Under the pieces are notes generated by a model. The model made no database searches. It saw nothing but the letters and a program-made list of their open reading frames with translations, and was not told where the DNA came from. Shown here in pieces: positions 40,899-52,100 of a stretch of DNA of 64,000 nucleotides. Position 1 is the stretch's first letter. Every line of letters begins with the position of its first letter. Source of the stretch: Gracilaria domingensis (taxonomy: Eukaryota > Rhodophyta > Florideophyceae > Gracilariales > Gracilariaceae); contig VCMS01000089.1 in NCBI GenBank assembly GCA_022539475.1, forward strand, positions 1 through 64,000, read 5' to 3'. The position numbers and the translations under genes are program-made.

Positions 40899-41405
40899 AT
40901 GTCGCGCAACCACGGCAACAACAACCGCTCTAACCTTATAACTGGCACCTCCATCGTCTCTGCCGCCGTGGGCATCGTCGCCACGCTGGCCGCTGTAGAG
41001 CACGCGCACGCGCAGGAGAACAATCGCGAGAGTTTGGTGCAGGGCGTTGGAAGATGGCTTCGAGAGAGTGTTCTCGACGCTCCTCGCAGTCGCGGCAGGG
41101 CACCACCGCGTCATGCCCCTCCGCGAGCTCTTACCAGTTCCGAGATTGGCGTGCTTCCCGTCAGGCGCTATTCTCCTCATCACGCTTTGCACTCCGACTC
41201 GAGAGAGGCCTGTGACGAGCATCATGATTGCGCTGACGACCAGAAACCGTTCTGCGTTGTTTGTCGCGAACCATACGATGTCGGCGATACATTGATGAGA
41301 ATGCCTTGCTTTCACGAATTTCATGCGGAATGCATTAGAGATTATCTTCATACAACTGTTGGTCCGCTCTGTCCCATCTGTCGCCACCCTGTGTCCCTCT
41401 CTTGA
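40899..41405 (+). CDS. RING-H2 protein, probable E3 ubiquitin ligase
   Basis: 168 residues from the ATG at 40899. A hydrophobic N-terminal segment (about 14-36, ITGTSIVSAAVGIVATLAAVEHA) could be a signal anchor. A C3H2C3 RING-H2 domain is complete: C119, C122, C137, H139, H142, C145, C158, C161, with the Pro after the seventh Cys (LCPIC) typical of E2-binding RINGs. The phrase SSEIGVLPVRRY before the RING resembles the GLD-type segment of ATL-like ligases. Expected role: transfer of ubiquitin from an E2 to unknown substrates at a membrane. A long overlapping frame on the other strand is a shadow. Confidence 0.85.
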   Translation: MSRNHGNNNRSNLITGTSIVSAAVGIVATLAAVEHAHAQENNRESLVQGVGRWLRESVLDAPRSRGRAPPRHAPPRALTSSEIGVLPVRRYSPHHALHSDSREACDEHHDCADDQKPFCVVCREPYDVGDTLMRMPCFHEFHAECIRDYLHTTVGPLCPICRHPVSLS

Positions 41406-42700
41406 GTGAGACTGCTGCGTCGCACATATTCTTCGTTATGCATTCTGCTTCCGATTATCGCAAGCGATGTTTGTCTCAATATCTCCTGGGCGCGTACCAC
41501 CAACTGTGCTCATCCTTTTCTTTGTTGGCGTAGTCAGTAGTATTGTACATGTCTCATAGACTCCACCTTGTTTCACGTCATATCGCAATATCGCTGTACA
41601 TCCCTGTGTTAAATACTCTTTCATCCTTCAGGCATGCAAGCAAGATGGTCGCCAAACTTCCAGCACGCAAGTTTGAACAGCACAAATGCGAAGTCTCATT
41701 TGGTCCATGCTTTTGTATTGAAAGACTAATAAGCTACTTTGTTGTGCTACTATCGTACTATCGTCTTAGCCGGCCTTTGGAAAATGCAACGCAGCAAGGC
41801 AATGGCAAGCAAAGCTATAGAAGGAAAGTTGCTACGGAAAATGGCAAGTCGGACGAAGGTTGAGGCCTTGGTTGTTTTTGACAAGATTGCTAGACATCAA
41901 GAGTTATGTGGCTCAAAGTGCCATGTGGATTACTGTCGGATGTTAGCATCCTCAGGCGATCGGAACCCATTTATTGAACACCTTATTCGAAGACCACGTA
42001 ACCGAGCTGCTGTGCGGTTGGGGTAAGGGAATGGGGGCGCATCAAAAACCAATTAGGAGAGTGGGGTATCCCCACTTTTTCTTCTTCGTTCAAGTCATGT
42101 CTTACAAAGTTATACACAGGCAAGGCACATATTGCTGATATCGTTTGGTTTGGAGATCTTCGGCGTGTTCGCATGCGATAGCGGCTACACATTACGAACT
42201 TCCTTTCTTACAAATATCATATCGGAAGCTCAGCGGGTTCGGCGTAATACTACGCTGCTTGGTAGTCTGCGAGATGTGGTTCCATCCTTCCTCAAGACGC
42301 TTGGCGGCATAAGCGTGGTTTTTGCTTTTGTCATAATGACAATAGTTCGTACTTTCTGCGAGTTTCGATAAATGGCTTAATTAGGATTGCAAAGACATGC
42401 CCTTTCCATTCTGCTGTCGTCCACATCACACACTATCGATAGAGAATAGATACATGCTGCTTCTGTTGGGATTCGAAACAGCCGCTTGTGACATGAACTG
42501 ACATGTTCATTCTACAAGTAATTCACACATGCATGAGTAGAGGTGCGTAAATCGTTATTGATGATACCTCAAACTTTGGGCAGGAAAGGGCCATCAGCGT
42601 TCGGAGAACAAGAGGATCTGGTACGCAACTGCGCTTGGGGGCTAGTCGGTGAAAAAGACGGAGACAAACCGCGCAGAGTAGCAGTTGCGCGTGATCGAAC
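41406..42700. other. Convergent intergenic region
   Basis: 3' flanks of two convergent genes. A plus-strand stretch 42132-42371 is open (about 80 codons, hydrophobic end) but has no ATG and no recognised family. Otherwise nothing. Confidence 0.4.
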
Positions 42701-43594
42701 TTAAGGTGGCACGGGAATGTTGTGCTTCTCTAGAGTTTGACGCATAGTGTCGCATAAAAGCTTCAATTCTTGAATGGCCTCGTCCATTGCCTTCTTTTTA
42801 TCGCGATATCGTTGGGTGGAAGCTTGCAATTGAATGTTACGGTTGCGTCTCTTATCTCTCGAGCGTGCAGCGCTCTCCCGGTTTCGCAGCATGCGTTTCT
42901 GGCGAGTCCTTTCCTCCGGTGTAAGTGCTTGCTCTGAAATCACGCTATTCACGGTGGAGCCACGTCTCTTTGCCTTGGAAAGCTCTTGAACACGGGGTGG
43001 TTCGTCAGGAACTACAGCGGCGGCATGGAAATCGGCGACGAGCGCGGCGGTACCAGGAGGTGGTAGAGGAAGAACGCCCATAGGAGCAATACGTACGGCT
43101 CGTCTCGGGGCTTGTAGTGGCAGAGACACGAACGGGTGTGGAAGCAGATTCGGATTCGCTAACGCGGGAAATGGATAGGCTGCACCTATGGCGGGTGCGA
43201 GAGGGATGGTGGCAAGCGGGTGGGAGACAGCGGAAAGCGCAGGAGCGAGTGGCTGTATGACATCAATCTTCGGTACTGGCTTCGCTTTAGTCTTGTTCTT
43301 CGGTACTTTGCGGCAAAATGGCTCCTTCGACGGAACGGAAAGAGGTTGCGACGGTATAATTTTCCCAATTTCTGGAGTGGATTGAGCGGTTGGGGTCTCG
43401 AGCGGATTTGGGGAAGTCTGCGCGGCAGACAAATCCGGAAGCTCCTCGAGCACGGTGTCTGGCGCTTCGGGGGCTTGGGCTTTAAGCGGTGAGGGATCAT
43501 CTTGCGCGTCATCGCCGGGACTGCGAACGCGAGTCGGTAGGGCGACGGGCGGCGGCGGGATGGGCGCTACTTGCGCGCCGGGGGTCTCGGCCAT
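42701..43594 (-). CDS. bZIP transcription factor
   Basis: 297 residues from the ATG at 43594, chosen for its strong context (GCCGCCGCCATGG); an upstream in-frame ATG at 43750 would add 52 residues. Most of the protein is Pro/Ala-rich and probably disordered. The bZIP domain is C-terminal: basic region of about 229-253 (RTRQKRMLRNRESAARSRDKRR) with the invariant N238-x7-R246, then a short helix with heptad hydrophobics (AMDEAIQELKLLCDTMRQTLEKH), giving a weak zipper of about four heptads. A nuclear, sequence-specific, dimeric DNA-binding regulator; target unknown. It is divergent from the TPM/RING gene, with about 370 bp between starts. Confidence 0.9.
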   Translation of the reverse strand: MAETPGAQVAPIPPPPVALPTRVRSPGDDAQDDPSPLKAQAPEAPDTVLEELPDLSAAQTSPNPLETPTAQSTPEIGKIIPSQPLSVPSKEPFCRKVPKNKTKAKPVPKIDVIQPLAPALSAVSHPLATIPLAPAIGAAYPFPALANPNLLPHPFVSLPLQAPRRAVRIAPMGVLPLPPPGTAALVADFHAAAVVPDEPPRVQELSKAKRRGSTVNSVISEQALTPEERTRQKRMLRNRESAARSRDKRRNRNIQLQASTQRYRDKKKAMDEAIQELKLLCDTMRQTLEKHNIPVPP

Positions 43595-43966
43595 GGCGGC
43601 GGCGGCGCTCGGCAACGACGGCTGCGCACGCTGGGCGAGCGGCCTCTTTGCGCGCCCGCACAGCCGCTGGTGTTGGGCGAAGCTCGTGTTGCTCAATTTA
43701 ATCAAATTGCCATGTGCGCCCGCATTGCTGGCCTCCGCTGCACCCTGCATCACCTTACGTTTCGTGCTGGCATGGAAGGCGGCCTGGCGCAACGCCTCTG
43801 ACCAGCGCCACCTCGTTGGGGGTCAGGTGCGACATATATCTACATACATGCGGGGTTCGCGGGTCCTGCCAACCGTCCCATACGGCTTCTTCCTCCCCCT
43901 GCGTCTTCAGTAGGTCTCCATGACCTTGCCCTCGTTTCACTTCTTCCCCTCCGATTTCTATCTCGA

Positions 43967-45319
43967 ATGCGCTTCCACTTCTTGTTGGCAGCCGCGCTTT
44001 GGTTGTCTGCAGCTGTAGCTGCTTACAACCCAAACGAGCTTCCAAGCCCTCAGAAAGATCCAGAAGCCTGTGGACGTGCAAAAGCGTCTGCAGTTTGCGA
44101 CCCTGATGGATATCTGTCTCCTGCCTCGGCCGACACTGTGGATGGCATCATTAACTTCATCCATGAAGGGTCCCACGGCTTTTTAAAGAATCTTGAGTGC
44201 AATTCTGGACCCGCAGGCGCCGAGGTCGCAGTTGCTGTTGTTTCAAACCTTCATTTCGGATTCGGTTCTAAGGAGGATAGAGCTTTCCAATTGGCAAAGG
44301 ACTTGCATGACCGCTGGGGCGTTGGCGACGCTGTCTGTCAGAATGGTGTCGTACTCGTGCTGGCTATTCGAGATCGTGCCGTCGGAATGTCAACTGGCGC
44401 AGGAGTTAAGGGCGTGTTGAAGGATAACATGGTTCCTGCAATCATCGGTGTCATGAAGAATGACCTCCGTGAGAAGCAATATGGCACCGCCTTGGAAAAG
44501 GGTGTCACCGCCGTAGGAAACATCGTCAGTGGCGGCAAACCTCCCTCGGATAATAGCGGTATTGGCTTTCTAGTTGTCTTTGGTTTCTTTCTGTCTTGCT
44601 GTGGCCTCGGAGCATGCTTCGACCGTAGAAAGCGTCGTCGATATGCTCGTTGTAAGCAAGTGCTTCATAAGATTGACGAACAACGAATGGCAGCAAATAG
44701 TAATAGTTATGTGGCCACTAGTTGTCCGATATGCCTCGAGGACTTTTCGCGTGCTTCGCAGGAGGGCGAGTCGGCTGCCGGGGAGACTTCTAAACTCAGC
44801 GAGGACAGCGCCGTTGCGACTTCGGAAAGGACGAAAGTTCAAACTATAACTGCAGGTAATTCTGATTCTGTTGGGTCGCCAAGCGATGAAGATGTTCAAA
44901 GAACATTGCCGTGTGGTCATATATTCCATGAGAAATGCATCTTAGAGTGGATTGCTGGAGAACAGGAAACAAACTCGCTTTGTCCTATATGCAGGCAGCC
45001 AATAGCGGGAGAGGCACCAGTGGAGAACAGAACGAACCAGGGTTCTCCGAGCGGATGGGATGTATACGATCCTGAGTACAGGTTTCGTCTCCAGAGAGCT
45101 CGCTACTATCATTCAGATTTCATCACGTGGAGTATGCTGGACTCATGGGATCGTGATAGGTATCGAAACGACTATTCTCTAGCGACGAGTAGCGCTTTTG
45201 TAGCGGTAGACCCTGTAGTGGTAGCTGCCGCTGCACGATCTTCTGGTACTGGAGGAAGTTCATTTTCTTTCGGCGGCGGTTCTAGTGCTGGTGGTGGAGG
45301 TGGTGGTGGCGGATGGTAG
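43967..45319 (+). CDS. TPM-domain membrane protein fused to a RING-H2 domain
   Basis: 450 residues from the ATG at 43967. A signal peptide (FLLAAALWLSAAVAAY) is followed by a TPM-like domain (about 50-190: GYLSPASADTVDGIINFIHE, VAVAVVSNLHFGFGSKEDRAFQLAKDLHDRWGVGD, GVVLVLAIRDRAVGMSTG), the fold of YgcG/Psb32-type proteins. One transmembrane segment lies at about 199-217, then a basic stop-transfer (DRRKRRRYARCK). The cytosolic part has a RING-H2: C253, C256, then C316, H318, H321, C324, C339, C342, with an unusually long insert of about 60 residues between the second and third ligands. The Gly/Ser-rich tail ending in W is also typical of TPM proteins. Probably a membrane E3 ligase with a lumenal TPM sensor domain; this role is inference. 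Confidence 0.85.
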   Translation: MRFHFLLAAALWLSAAVAAYNPNELPSPQKDPEACGRAKASAVCDPDGYLSPASADTVDGIINFIHEGSHGFLKNLECNSGPAGAEVAVAVVSNLHFGFGSKEDRAFQLAKDLHDRWGVGDAVCQNGVVLVLAIRDRAVGMSTGAGVKGVLKDNMVPAIIGVMKNDLREKQYGTALEKGVTAVGNIVSGGKPPSDNSGIGFLVVFGFFLSCCGLGACFDRRKRRRYARCKQVLHKIDEQRMAANSNSYVATSCPICLEDFSRASQEGESAAGETSKLSEDSAVATSERTKVQTITAGNSDSVGSPSDEDVQRTLPCGHIFHEKCILEWIAGEQETNSLCPICRQPIAGEAPVENRTNQGSPSGWDVYDPEYRFRLQRARYYHSDFITWSMLDSWDRDRYRNDYSLATSSAFVAVDPVVVAAAARSSGTGGSSFSFGGGSSAGGGGGGGGW

Positions 45320-46355
45320 CCAATATTGTGTTCCAGTTGATTCCTAACTAAAGTACGTATTCTGTACAGCACTGTATGCATCGAGGTAGATCAACTTCTT
45401 CCTCACTCCTGTTCTGCACCGAACGCAATCATTCTTAGCAGCGTGAAGAATTTAGTTGGTTCTGTCCTATGTAGCGCGAACGTCAGGATCTATCTGGTGG
45501 TGAGATTGCCAGAAAGTGGCCTAAGAAGTGTTGGCCTTTCTAATGACAGAGCGTTTCTTTCACGAGAAACGCTCTATACTACGTCGGAATTAGACTACCC
45601 ATAAACAGAGAGACAGAGAGAGAAGTAACTCAAACTCACCTTCTTTTTTAATACAGACAACCTCTAATTCCTGGGTTGGAGTAACTTCAGCTAAGGAAAG
45701 TTTTCCCTCGTACGAAGAGACTCAAGGTTTGAATAATGTCACGCTTTATCGTTCACGTTCAAGTGATTCAGGTTGCACCGAAACTCGAACCTAAAGCACT
45801 GAAAGATAAATGATATACTGCAGACCTTATAGCGCGTCCGCCGACGGGCCCACTTTGAAGCCGTTCTTGAAGTACCAGAGTAAAGTGTATATTGTTGGAA
45901 ACAGCATGGGGGTTTATTTGAGACTTTGACCTGATATCAGAGTAGTACTCATTGGGTGGCAAGGAGTAAGAGTGAGGCTGCTCACCAGCTTGATTTCTGC
46001 ATGATTGACATGCACAAAACGTCCTACTTTTCAGCCCAGTAACGCAATAGTTGAGCTTCGTCATCAAACCAACACTTTCCACAAGAACAAACGACTGTCT
46101 TCTATTGTTCAGTTCTGCAGCAAACGCTGGTATGTACAGTTATAGTTTATCAATCCATATCTCAATACCGGGCCCCTTCTCGGAAACGCGCACTCCAACC
46201 TATTATACTACGATATACATAGCTTGTGCAGCATCGATGTGTAACGAACAAACGGTATTCGTGAACGACAGGCATAGTCGAACCCACAAAGGGCTAGTTA
46301 CGACTCCTAACCAAAGAGCGACAAATTTAGCAAAGTGCCAAGACTTACTTGATCA
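45320..46355. other. Convergent intergenic region with a hairpin
   Basis: No gene. A perfect 11-bp inverted repeat with a six-base loop (AGAGCGTTTCT...AGAAACGCTCT) pairs 45548-45558 with 45565-45575. It lies 230 bp past the TPM/RING stop and could be a 3' UTR or element footprint. Confidence 0.5.
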
Positions 46356-47531
46356 TTATCTTCTCGCCAGTCTCAACTCTTGATGAAGTTCGTCTTTCTC
46401 CAGCGTGACAATGGCTAGAGCCATTTTGGCTTCCCGTAGGTCCCGAACGACATCGGCATAAACCGGTTCCCTTCGAAGCATTGTCTTGACATCTTCCAAC
46501 TCCTTCTTAAGGTACTGATTCTCGCTCAAAAGTCGGTCAACTGATTCGGCGTTGCCGTTATGATTACCATACTCAAGGCGAGACTCCAGGTCTTGCACTT
46601 GAGAAATCAAATCGTCATTCTTTCTTTGCAACGCACGGTTTTCCCGTCGTAGCTGTTCAAATTCCGCACGAGAGGGACCGTGGCCATTTGTGGAACCAAT
46701 GTCAATATCAGACTTTTGCCGAGAGTTGTACTTTGAAGAGGATGAGTTAAACGGGGAAGGATCACGCCTAGGAAGTTTCGGGGATGCAGATTGTTTGCGC
46801 ACAGGGCGGGCCTGTACGGGCGCGACATCGGATATAGCAGGAGATGATGTGGCAGGATGGCGCGGTTTGCTTTGTGTGTTTCTCACGGGTGGTGGAGCGG
46901 TGGAGGTCGGAGGTAGTGGCACAGAAATGGGACCGTCAACTTCCAGGTCGTCCAAATCGGCCAAGTCCGTATCTACCTCGCTGTGATCGTCCATACCAGA
47001 GGTTGACTGCGCATCTGAATCATAATCAAACTGGGAGGATCCAACAGAGGCAGAGCCCTTGGACTTTCGTCCCTTGGCCTCCCCCATGAACGTGGAACAA
47101 ACGCGTATAATGAGGCGCCCCCCGCTTGACATAGAAGCGCCAATGCGCTTTGCGAAGGAGGGAATCTCGACATACTCAGAGAAATTCAAGTCAATCCTTG
47201 CGAGGATCTTTCCGCGTTCGTTTGCCTGCCGCACGTGGAGCTTGTATATCTTGGGTTCAAACTGGGCGTTATCGCGCTTTTTCTTGAAGAGGGTGACCTC
47301 CTGTGAGAGCGTTTGGCCGCCAAAATGAGCGGTTCGGCTTTGCTTGTCTATCTTGGTGGGCTTTGTGGCCAGAAGCTTTGCGCCGCGTTCCCAGGTGACA
47401 CACACATCGCCGGTAGTGGTGAGTTTGTCGACGGATTCGACGTGGACCTCAAATTTGAATTTGAAGCCCTGCTTGTTGATGTTCCGCACTGAGCCGGCCT
47501 TGGAGATGAGCTTGGAAGAAGAGCGCTTCAT
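46356..47531 (-). CDS. NT-C2 domain and coiled-coil protein
   Basis: 391 residues from the ATG at 47531 (MKRSSSKLI); open sequence upstream of it is GC-rich and lacks conservation. Residues of about 20-150 match the NT-C2 type seen in EEIG1/EHBP1 and plant PMI/FAM102-like proteins: FKFKFEVHVESVDKL, VCVTWERGAKLLATKP, the FGGQTLSQEVTLFKKKR segment, and KILARIDLNFSEYVEI. A disordered Ser/Pro linker (about 165-295) precedes a C-terminal coiled coil (about 300-391, FEQLRRENRALQRKNDDLISQVQDLE). NT-C2 proteins usually link membranes to cytoskeleton or trafficking machinery; the partner here is unknown. Confidence 0.8.
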   Translation of the reverse strand: MKRSSSKLISKAGSVRNINKQGFKFKFEVHVESVDKLTTTGDVCVTWERGAKLLATKPTKIDKQSRTAHFGGQTLSQEVTLFKKKRDNAQFEPKIYKLHVRQANERGKILARIDLNFSEYVEIPSFAKRIGASMSSGGRLIIRVCSTFMGEAKGRKSKGSASVGSSQFDYDSDAQSTSGMDDHSEVDTDLADLDDLEVDGPISVPLPPTSTAPPPVRNTQSKPRHPATSSPAISDVAPVQARPVRKQSASPKLPRRDPSPFNSSSSKYNSRQKSDIDIGSTNGHGPSRAEFEQLRRENRALQRKNDDLISQVQDLESRLEYGNHNGNAESVDRLLSENQYLKKELEDVKTMLRREPVYADVVRDLREAKMALAIVTLEKDELHQELRLARR

Positions 47532-48491
47532 CTGGAGGGGGTGGAGTGTGAGGTTGAAACAACACGCGCTGGACACGAAGGGGGGAAACGACGCAACGGC
47601 AGCGCGTGCAACAAAAGACGAGAGTGCGGCGAAAGCGGATGAGCGAGGAAGGACGAGTCTTTCAAATGTGGCACGTCGGGCGTAGGGTGATAAGCAGCGG
47701 GGCTGGCGGTGCGCACATGGAGAGACAACAGCGGTCGGACGTGGGTGATGATGATGCACGCGCACGCTCATGGCTGGCACCCGTCCAGAACGGTCCGTGG
47801 CACAGCTGTGCCGCGCGCCGCGCGCGATCGCGTCTCGACTCGAGACTCTCGAGGCGTGGCCCAAAAGCGGCCGTCTGCTCGCCTTTCGGGCATGTTGGCG
47901 TTTTTGAAACGGGTAGTAACGGCGCGCGCGCTTACAGTTGGCGTGGACCGGTGGCGCTGCGCGGCGCAGCGCCTGCGCCATGCGCGGAATCGGGCCTGCG
48001 CCCGGGGCGGCCGTGCGAACCGTCTTGCATGTTGGCGTCGTAGGGTTGCTGGCCTATTTGCGGAGCTTCCGGATGCGGCGCGAGGCGTAAGACGGGCGAG
48101 GCCAGCTGTGATTCGCCGCTGCTGAAAACGGCGCCTGGAAGTTCCAGGCTGGAACGAGTCGCCGGATCTGGACTGGACGGCGTCGCTTCATCCCGTTGCA
48201 CATTTCGCGCCGCGGCGACGCGCGCGGTGCCGGCCCGGCAACGTGATCGCGGGAAAAGTGGTAATTTCAAACTCTGCGTCAGCGTCGAGCATTTGAAATT
48301 GTCATTGCTCGCTTTGCACCTTCGTGCACAACTCCGTGCCATTTCGGCGCAGCCGCAAATCTCCACGTCACCAGCAATGGAAGACGTCAGCAGGTCGTAA
48401 GCCCTGTGCTACCGTGTAGCGGCAGCATCCACTCCAACTACCCACCGCTTTGCGAGACACCTACACCTCGGAAAGCTGTGGAAGACCCGTC
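47532..48491. promoter_or_regulatory. GC-rich divergent promoter
   Basis: 960 bp between two divergent starts, GC-rich for most of its length. An E2F-like GCGGGAAAA is at 48249-48257. A 9-bp inverted repeat, AATTTCAAA (48263-48271) and TTTGAAATT (48292-48300), frames a 20-bp spacer holding GCGTCAGCGTC. Long frames here on both strands are compositional. Confidence 0.5.
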
Positions 48492-49088
48492 ATGGAGGGC
48501 GCCACTTCCTTGCTTCTCCTTCTGGGCACTGGTGCCGTTATCCTCCGACCGCACGACATCCCAGTCATGGCTCGTGCCATGGGGCGTGCTGTGGGTGCCA
48601 CCGTTCGGTCACTCCGACTCGCGAAGAACGCCGCGGAGGAAGTGATTGCGGAAAACGCCAAAAGCGCGAGCGACCCCAACTCAGAGCTGAGTGTGGTGAG
48701 ACGTGGCCTACGAGATTCCTTGTCTAAGTTTGATTCAGTCACGGCTGCCGTGCGGAAGGATATGGCCGACGTCCCTCTCAGCCCTAGAATGTGGATTCAA
48801 AGGGGCGTAAGGTCGCTTGATCAAGCAGATCAGCGCGAACTCAAACACAAGCATGAGCAAAGCGATTCGGAATCAGCTCGCTCCTCCGCAGAGCCTGCCA
48901 ATCACTGGCGTGGCTTGCAGGTTCCTGTTTCCCGCAAGTCTGTCCATGGCGTCGCAAGAACCAACAGCTCCAGTGGCGTAGATTTCATCGCAAGAGCAAT
49001 AGAGGAAGCAGCCCTCGCAGAACAACAAAAAAGAGTATTTGCTGGTCCTTTTCAGAGAACAAGCCAATCTGCCAAAGAGAAGACGTAA
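48492..49088 (+). CDS. TatA/TatB-like (Hcf106-type) protein
   Basis: 198 residues from the ATG at 48492. The N-terminus has the Tat A/B layout: a short hydrophobic helix (TSLLLLLGTGAVIL), a hinge Pro (RPHDIP), then an amphipathic helix (VMARAMGRAVGATVRSLRLAKNAAEEV) matching the family pattern GP..LPE.AR..G. The long C-terminal part is charged and unconserved, as in TatB. Tat A/B subunits work with TatC to move folded proteins across energised membranes. No transit peptide precedes the helix. Red algal mitochondrial genomes encode TatC, so a mitochondrial partner is plausible, but a plastid one is not excluded. Convergent with the BRWD/PHIP gene, 90 bp between stops. Confidence 0.6.
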   Translation: MEGATSLLLLLGTGAVILRPHDIPVMARAMGRAVGATVRSLRLAKNAAEEVIAENAKSASDPNSELSVVRRGLRDSLSKFDSVTAAVRKDMADVPLSPRMWIQRGVRSLDQADQRELKHKHEQSDSESARSSAEPANHWRGLQVPVSRKSVHGVARTNSSSGVDFIARAIEEAALAEQQKRVFAGPFQRTSQSAKEKT

Positions 49089-49178
49089 GCAAGCTCGTTC
49101 TGAACGATTAGTTAGTATCTTGTTAAATGTGATGGAAAATCTTTACAAGTTGAATCGCGCCATTAGTTAAGAACAAAG

Positions 49179-52100
49179 TTAAGAAGTCGTTCGTCTTGGC
49201 CTAGATACCGGAGTGATTTCAGCCGATTCAGCCGTAGCGGCATGCTGCGCAACCTCTGCCCCGCCGCAGCTCATCGTAGATTCGGCAGCAGCCATTGACA
49301 ACGTTGAGTATTCCTGATATCGCGCTCCTGTGTTTGCCGAAGCAAACTGGTTGTGTTGGCCACGGGTTCGATGTGATGCGTCTGTTCCAATCGGAATGGG
49401 AGAGATAGGGCTCTGAGATCTTCCGTGCGTCGGGACAGGGAGATGACTATCAGATGTTGATGCTTGATGATGAAACATACCGCCAGCACCTTCCATGCTT
49501 CTCGCCCAGCTATTCGCACCGCCTTCGCCAGCCGTACTGCCGGCTCTGGTCGCTCGAGATTGTAACGCCAAAGGTGACCGCAGGTTTGTATGGGATGTAC
49601 CTGTGCGAACTCCACCGCCGTGGTGAACAAGGTGCTCCGGAAGCGATGGTCCTGCGTTTCCACCGGTCTTTGATGCGGTGTCCAACAAACCTTCCAAAGA
49701 CGGAGGAATTGGAAACGAGTTAGAGGCTCCTGGGCGTGTTACAGTGGGACTTGGCAGAGGTCCATTTGGCATCGGTAAACGCATCTGATGGCGTTGCGTG
49801 AGATTAGATTGTGTTGAATTTGTTACCATACGAGCATTAGCTGGTTGTACCCGTGGACTCCCTTGAGGAGTAATGAGAGCAATACCGGTTGGAGGTGTTC
49901 CACCGATGACGGGCAGCGTACCCGCAGTGGCAACAACGCTCGCTGATGAGCCCTGTCCTCCTCCCATATGAACACTTCCAACTGTCCTGCGACCACTTGT
50001 AGCTCCCTGCCTTACTCCTTGACCTCGAGTAGTAGCTCTTGGCCCCCTTCCAGCGGTTCGTATTGATGCTCCTTGAAGAGGCATACCTGGCAGTGCTGGT
50101 GGAAGGCCTGCTCCTGACATTGGATGACTTTGGTGAAAAGGATTTGGTACTTGTGAGGCGCCAAAGCGCAACATGGTGTTCCAAGCTCGTTGACTAGGTT
50201 GACCTAACATAGTTGGACTTGCGTTCTCCGGATGATGAAGAACTGGGGTTGTGACACCACTCACAGATTCTCGCTGAGAAACAGGAACTGGCCCATGGCG
50301 AGTCGTGGGTACTGCAGGCGTATGTGCCGAGGGAATCCCGTTGACGGCACTCAATTCTATATGCGAAGGGCGTGGATAAACAAACCGGTATGTAGACTGC
50401 CCTCCGATGGTTGTTCCCATTTGGGCTCCATGGCCTGCTTGAAACGGTATCCAAGAAAATGAGAACTGTGCGCGAACCTTATCTGCCAAGTCTATGATTC
50501 GCGTGAACGCGGTATCGGCGAGTCTACCGGCTTCGGACTTAGACCCATGATATCGAACAGCATTATTCTTCAGCAACATCAAGTCAAAACAAAATGCTGA
50601 ATAATGTCGATAATACCCGGTGCACAGACGAACAAGGACAGTGTTGAGATCCATTGGGCATGGAATCGTCACACAATAATCAGGGGCAGACGCAAGAGAT
50701 ATGGTCGTTTCTAACCACAACAGTTGAGCTCTCCAGTCTGATTCACTCTGCTTCATCCCTTCCAGTTCTCTTGCAATGGCAGGGAACAAACCAGGCTCCA
50801 CTGTGGACGCTTTGAATGCGCTTCCATAGTGGTGGTGCACACTCTTGGACCCTTCTAGCAAATCAAGTGGTTCCAACTCCCATGGAGACACAAGATCCAC
50901 ATTTTCTTTCTCCCGACCACTTTCATTATCGTATTCAACTTCGATCGAATTCCACATAGTGGTACGAAGAGTTGACTTCACAGATCTCACCTTGCCCGTA
51001 TAATACTGCCATGCCCTCTTCTCGTTTAAGAAAAGAATCCGAAAACGGTCCGAAGGTTTCCATGTACGGCTCAGAGCAGCATTGACTCGGCTAGTCAAAA
51101 CAAGGTATTCAGGAACATCAACAGGAAAATACGAAAGAACAAAGGCAGCTGATTGCCCAGAGCGCCGCCGTGGAGGAGATAACAGTTGCAGTGTGAGGAT
51201 CACTTTTGTCTTCGGCTTCACAACACTCCCATCTGGTTGTCTTTTCCCACCTCTTCTAGAACCTACATTTCTTCCTTTCGGTGCAAGAAGCGTCGGAAAG
51301 TCAAACTGCAAGTCCACAACATGAAAATGAAGAGGCACTTCGTCCTTCGCAAACAAATTTCCGTCGAGAACTTCTAATCCCTTCTTTTTGAATTCCGCTT
51401 TGTCTAACAGCGGATCTAAACCGGAAGACCTTGACACCTCCATCGCTTTTAAATGGCCTCCAGGGAAATACATTACATCATCTCCAAGCTGTGGAACGTA
51501 TGTATATGGCGTTGAAGTTGACCTTAGCCATGTCGAAGCTTCCAAAGACTTGATGCCATTTTCTGGTGCCCCAGCTACCCGCTCTTTACACAACATAAGG
51601 TCCTCGCTCTTTGAATTTCTTCTGGTGGGTCTCATTCGCAGACCAGAGGCTCTCCTGGGGTCCATCCTCTTGTTATAGCGTTTGTCAGGGTCGCCGCTGG
51701 AATAGCATTCATCGCCATTTTCCGATGATTGTCTCCGTCTCCTCTTCTTGTGATATCGGTCATTGCGCTGTGCCTCCAAAATCTCAAGTTCTCGCTGCGC
51801 AACTTCGTCTATGTCAACCACATGATCAAATTTCTCTATCGGATCGCCATTACTAACACCATTTCTTGTTCTTTCACGCCGTTGTCGCCGTGTAAGGCGA
51901 GCTGGGAAGTCTGATAGCACGCTCTTGTCATTCCCTTCAGTTTTGTTGGCATTCCGTACCTCCGGGTCTTTGATATCACAGTGGGGAGAACCTTCCACAA
52001 AAGAACGATTTTGCATTTGCTCGTGAGGGAAAGTTCGGCTCCGTGAATCCGGATGTGGAATTGAAGGCCGTGGCCGGAAACAGCTAGCACTATCTCCTTG

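Noticed and set aside
40344-41387. 347-codon minus-strand frame
   Set aside because: It covers the RING-H2 gene on the other strand, which has a complete C3H2C3 motif, and it shows no domain itself.
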